From Burkholderiales bacterium (GTDB taxonomy: Bacteria; Pseudomonadota; Gammaproteobacteria; Burkholderiales; Ga0077523), in assembly GCA_019747905.1 (NCBI GenBank), contig JAIEQG010000008.1, positions 24,815-88,814 of the forward strand: a stretch of DNA of 64,000 nt. Direction: 5' to 3'. The translations under genes and the position numbers were made by a program. Below the pieces are notes generated by a model, which was given only the letters and a program-made list of their open reading frames with translations, ran no database searches and was not told the origin of the DNA. Each line of letters opens with the position of its first letter. Position 1 is the first letter of the stretch. This document shows, piece by piece, positions 61,797 to 64,000 of this stretch.

Positions 61797-62122
61797 CCCT
61801 TGCGTTCCGGCGGCGTGAAGAACGGCGTCGGGCGCAGGATCTTGTTCTCCATGCTGTCGAGCATCGGCATGGCCTTCGCAAGGAAGGCACCCCAGGCCGG
61901 ATCGGCGGCGAGCTTGTTGCGGCGCTCCTCGCGGTCCGCGAGGCTCGCATAGGCCCACATGTGAACCACCTGCGACAACGGGCCGATGTCGTTCGAGGTG
62001 TACCAGCCGACGTTGTGGCCGAGGTACTTCAACTGCAGCGGGTAGGCCTCGGTCTCGTAGAGCTTGAGGTACTCCGCGAGCTTGCCCGGCTTGACGGCAT
62101 AGGTACGGTGATCGACGATCAT
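61793..62122 (-). CDS. NIPSNAP-family protein
   Basis: 109-residue dimeric ferredoxin-like protein: MIVDHRTYAVKPGKLAEYLKLYE and the MWAYASLADREERRNKLAADPAW block. The family often accompanies acyl-CoA and aromatic-degradation genes; the molecular function is not firmly known. It is the first gene of an overlapping three-gene set with the CoA-transferase-like subunits. Confidence 0.88.
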   Translation of the reverse strand: MIVDHRTYAVKPGKLAEYLKLYETEAYPLQLKYLGHNVGWYTSNDIGPLSQVVHMWAYASLADREERRNKLAADPAWGAFLAKAMPMLDSMENKILRPTPFFTPPERKG

Positions 62123-62187
62123 TGCTCCCCCCTGGATGGATTGTCGTTGTGGCGAACGCGCGAAGGTTACACCGTCACGCGGACGAC

Positions 62188-62222
62188 AAAAAACCCCGGG
62201 GCCTTGTGGACACCGGGGTTTC
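62188..62222 (-). terminator. rho-independent terminator of the Gly/Ala-rich OmpA gene
   Basis: In minus-strand sense, AAACCCCGG ... CCGGGGTTT followed by TTT, 32 bp after the OmpA stop codon. It prevents read-through into the NIPSNAP operon. Confidence 0.85.
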
Positions 62223-62253
62223 GATGGGGGCTGACCGCGCAGTCAGCTACATC

Positions 62254-63549
62254 TCATTGCACCTTGAGGTTGTATTCCTTCAAGGTAGCGACCACCTCGA
62301 CGCGGCGATCGCGCTGCAGGCAATCGATCAGCGCGTCGCGCTTCAACCCTTTGCAATCGTCCGGCGTCGACAGCGGTGCTGCCTTGCCGCGCCCGACGAC
62401 CGTGAGCTTGTACGGCGGCACGCCCTTGTCCATCAGGTACCCGGCCACCGCCCATGCACGCTTCTCGGAAAGCTGCTGGTTGTATTCCTCGGTGCCGATA
62501 CGGTCGGTGTAACCGTGCACGATGAGGCGGTCGTACGGCGCGTCCTTCAACTTGTCGCCGATCTCGTCGAGCTTCGCCTTGATCTCGTCGGTGAGCTCGT
62601 ACTTGTCGAACTCGAACTGGCCCTTCTCGTCCATGTTGAACGTCGCCGGCAAGGTCCCGCCCAGGGTCTGGAGCTTTTCGTCCTGGTCGATGACCACGCG
62701 ATTGGCCGCGGTCTCGACGCGCCCACGTCGCTCGGCCTCAAGTGCGGCCTGCGCTTCGTCGCGTTCGCGCTGCGCGCGCGCCAGTGCCTCGCTCGCGGCG
62801 TCCTGGTCGTTGCCGCCGGCACCCTTTGCTCCAGCGGCACCCGCTGCACCAGCAGCGCCCGCGCCACCGGCGGCAGCTCCGCCGGCACCAGCCGCACCGG
62901 CACCGCCGGCGCCTCTGCCGGCCGCTGCCACGTCCGTGTCGCCGCCGGCTCCTGCGCCCTTGCGCCCGCCTGCTGCACCAGTGGCTCCGGCGCCTGCTGC
63001 GCCCGCGCCGGCCGCGTTCGAACCGGTACCGGACTTGTCACCACCACCGGCTGCGGTGCTGCTCGAACCGGTGGAGCCTGCCGCGCCTTTCGCGCCACCC
63101 GCACCGGCGGCATTTGCTCCGGCCGCGCCAGCTCCAGCAGCTCCAGCCGCGCCGGCGGCGCTACGCCCTCCCGCACCGCCCGCAGTGCCTCCTGCATCCG
63201 TCCCCGTTCCATCCGCCCCGGAAGCATTCGCACCGGCGGAGTTCGCATCGGCGGGCCACAACGGGGTCACATCGCCATCGGATGCGTTGGCTTTCTTCAC
63301 CGTGGGTCCGGAGGAACCACTGGTGCCACCGGCTGCGCCGGTACTGCTGCTGGACGAACCGCTCTGTCCGGCGGTCTTGGAACCTGCGGCCGTCGCCGTA
63401 CTCTGACCGGTATTGCCAGCTGCCTTCGTCGGTGCGACACCGACCAGCGAGCGCGTGCAGGCCCCGAGGCTCAACGCCAGCACCGCGATCGAGAAACCTG
63501 CCACGATCGGGGTCGCCGATCGGGGCCGGCGGGTCGTTGCGTGCGTCAT
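62254..63549 (-). CDS. OmpA-family lipoprotein with Gly/Ala-rich collagen-like region
   Basis: 431 residues. Signal peptide with lipobox ALSLGAC gives a lipidated N-terminal cysteine. Residues ~55-265 are almost entirely Gly, Ala and Ser with frequent GAAG/AGG units, then a helical Glu/Arg linker (EALARAQRERDEAQAALEAERRGR). The C-terminal OmpA domain (~330-431) has LIVHGYTDRIGTEEYNQQLS and KRAWAVAGYLMDKG. AAGGAGG lies 8 bases before the ATG. The OmpA domain end, DALIDCLQ then RRVEVV, matches the acidic-repeat OmpA at 22873. Confidence 0.85.
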   Translation of the reverse strand: MTHATTRRPRSATPIVAGFSIAVLALSLGACTRSLVGVAPTKAAGNTGQSTATAAGSKTAGQSGSSSSSTGAAGGTSGSSGPTVKKANASDGDVTPLWPADANSAGANASGADGTGTDAGGTAGGAGGRSAAGAAGAAGAGAAGANAAGAGGAKGAAGSTGSSSTAAGGGDKSGTGSNAAGAGAAGAGATGAAGGRKGAGAGGDTDVAAAGRGAGGAGAAGAGGAAAGGAGAAGAAGAAGAKGAGGNDQDAASEALARAQRERDEAQAALEAERRGRVETAANRVVIDQDEKLQTLGGTLPATFNMDEKGQFEFDKYELTDEIKAKLDEIGDKLKDAPYDRLIVHGYTDRIGTEEYNQQLSEKRAWAVAGYLMDKGVPPYKLTVVGRGKAAPLSTPDDCKGLKRDALIDCLQRDRRVEVVATLKEYNLKVQ

Positions 63550-63851
63550 GGTTCTATCCTCCTTCGTCAACTGCGCCATTAGTCCTGAACCCTCGTCATC
63601 GGTTCCCTTTGCGGAAATCTTGAGAGCAATTCGTCGCCGGAACCCGACGTTGCCCTCGATGGCGGATTCGATACGACTATTTTGCATTCGCAGCCGCGAA
63701 CAGGCGAAACAAATTTCGTCGAGCGCGGCACCACCAAGCGCCGAATTGCGTACTTGTGGTGGCCGCGAGGCCAGTCACGGCCGGTTGCAATCCAGCTGCG
63801 CCGGCCGTTGGCTAACGGAGTCGACGACCTTGGGTTAACCTCTCGCGCCAC
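63550..63851. other. divergent promoter region, OmpA lipoprotein / DsbD-like gene
   Basis: 302 bp without a supported gene. It must carry promoters in both directions. AT-richer patches occur (ATACGACTATTTTGCATT near 63671), but no consensus promoter pair stands out. Confidence 0.4.
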
Positions 63852-64000
63852 ATGTTCCGCCTCCTTTTCGCCGGATTGCTGCTGTTGCCGGCGCTCGCTT
63901 CCGTCGGCGCCACGCTCGACGTTCCGCATGCGCGCGTCGAACTCGTGGCTGCGCAATCATCCGTTCGCCCCGGCCAGCCCTTGCTGGTCGCGCTGCGCAT
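63852..64000 (+). CDS. DsbD-like thiol:disulfide interchange protein, N-terminus only
   Basis: The first ~49 codons are visible and the gene continues past the right edge. A signal peptide (MFRLLFAGLLLLPALASVGA) is followed by VELVAAQSSVRPGQPLLVALR, which resembles the start of the periplasmic domain of DsbD-type reductases (usually continuing into a GWHTYW block). The redox cysteines are outside the window, so the call is tentative. Confidence 0.6.
   Translation, partial: MFRLLFAGLLLLPALASVGATLDVPHARVELVAAQSSVRPGQPLLVALR

Noticed and set aside
62740..63420. plus-strand proline/alanine-rich open frames
   Set aside because: They are the mirror of the Gly/Ala-rich region of the OmpA lipoprotein.

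Overview
The window is GC-rich, gene-dense bacterial chromosome that looks like a betaproteobacterium. The evidence is the block gyrA-serC-serA-pheA-hisC-tyrA-aroA/cmk-rpsA-ihfB-lapA-lapB-pyrF-ugd-hldA-hldD-cysM, with an OmpA gene, ubiG and gph divergent from gyrA. That order is typical of Burkholderiales and relatives. A PEP-CTERM protein and an octaheme cytochrome suggest an environmental lineage. No 16S rRNA or species marker is present, so genus is not called.

Layout. 1-1183 (minus): start of an rlmD-like 23S rRNA methyltransferase and a DEDDy exonuclease. 1338-3206: GTP-dependent PEP carboxykinase, followed by G-rich and C-rich tandem repeats that separate it from the convergent cysM. 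3346-22590 (minus): a long co-directional housekeeping run, read from gyrA downstream. It covers serine synthesis, phenylalanine/tyrosine synthesis, a fused EPSP synthase-cytidylate kinase, ribosomal protein S1, IHF-beta, LapA/LapB (LPS control), OMP decarboxylase, UDP-glucose dehydrogenase, heptose synthesis and cysteine synthase. A palindromic intercistronic repeat recurs three times in this run, always in the same orientation. 22873-30668: OmpA-like acidic-repeat protein, MTA/SAH deaminase family protein, ubiG, gph, and a large GGDEF-EAL protein on the other strand. 30920-31282: tmRNA.

31283-39262 is an accessory block directly after the tmRNA. It holds a complete Wadjet (JetABCD) anti-plasmid system and a Phd-like/RelE-ParE-like toxin-antitoxin pair. 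No integrase is present.

39495-49170 holds a HIBYL-CoA hydrolase-like enzyme, a small DUF2796/ZrgA-like exported protein, and an operon under an AraC-type regulator. The operon encodes a BMP/nucleoside-type ABC importer with a formamidase and a biuret-hydrolase-like amidase inside it. I read this as an uptake-and-hydrolysis module for a small nitrogenous amide or ring compound. It is the best candidate here for an uncharacterised pathway.

49374-64000 carries a PEP-CTERM exported protein, groESL behind a sigma-32-type promoter, and an ECF sigma factor with cytoplasmic and exported YCII/DGPF partners. It continues with an alpha/beta-hydrolase, an arylsulfatase, an octaheme cytochrome with HEAT and TPR repeats, a two-subunit CoA-transferase-fold enzyme with a NIPSNAP protein, a Gly/Ala-rich OmpA lipoprotein, and the beginning of a DsbD-like gene.
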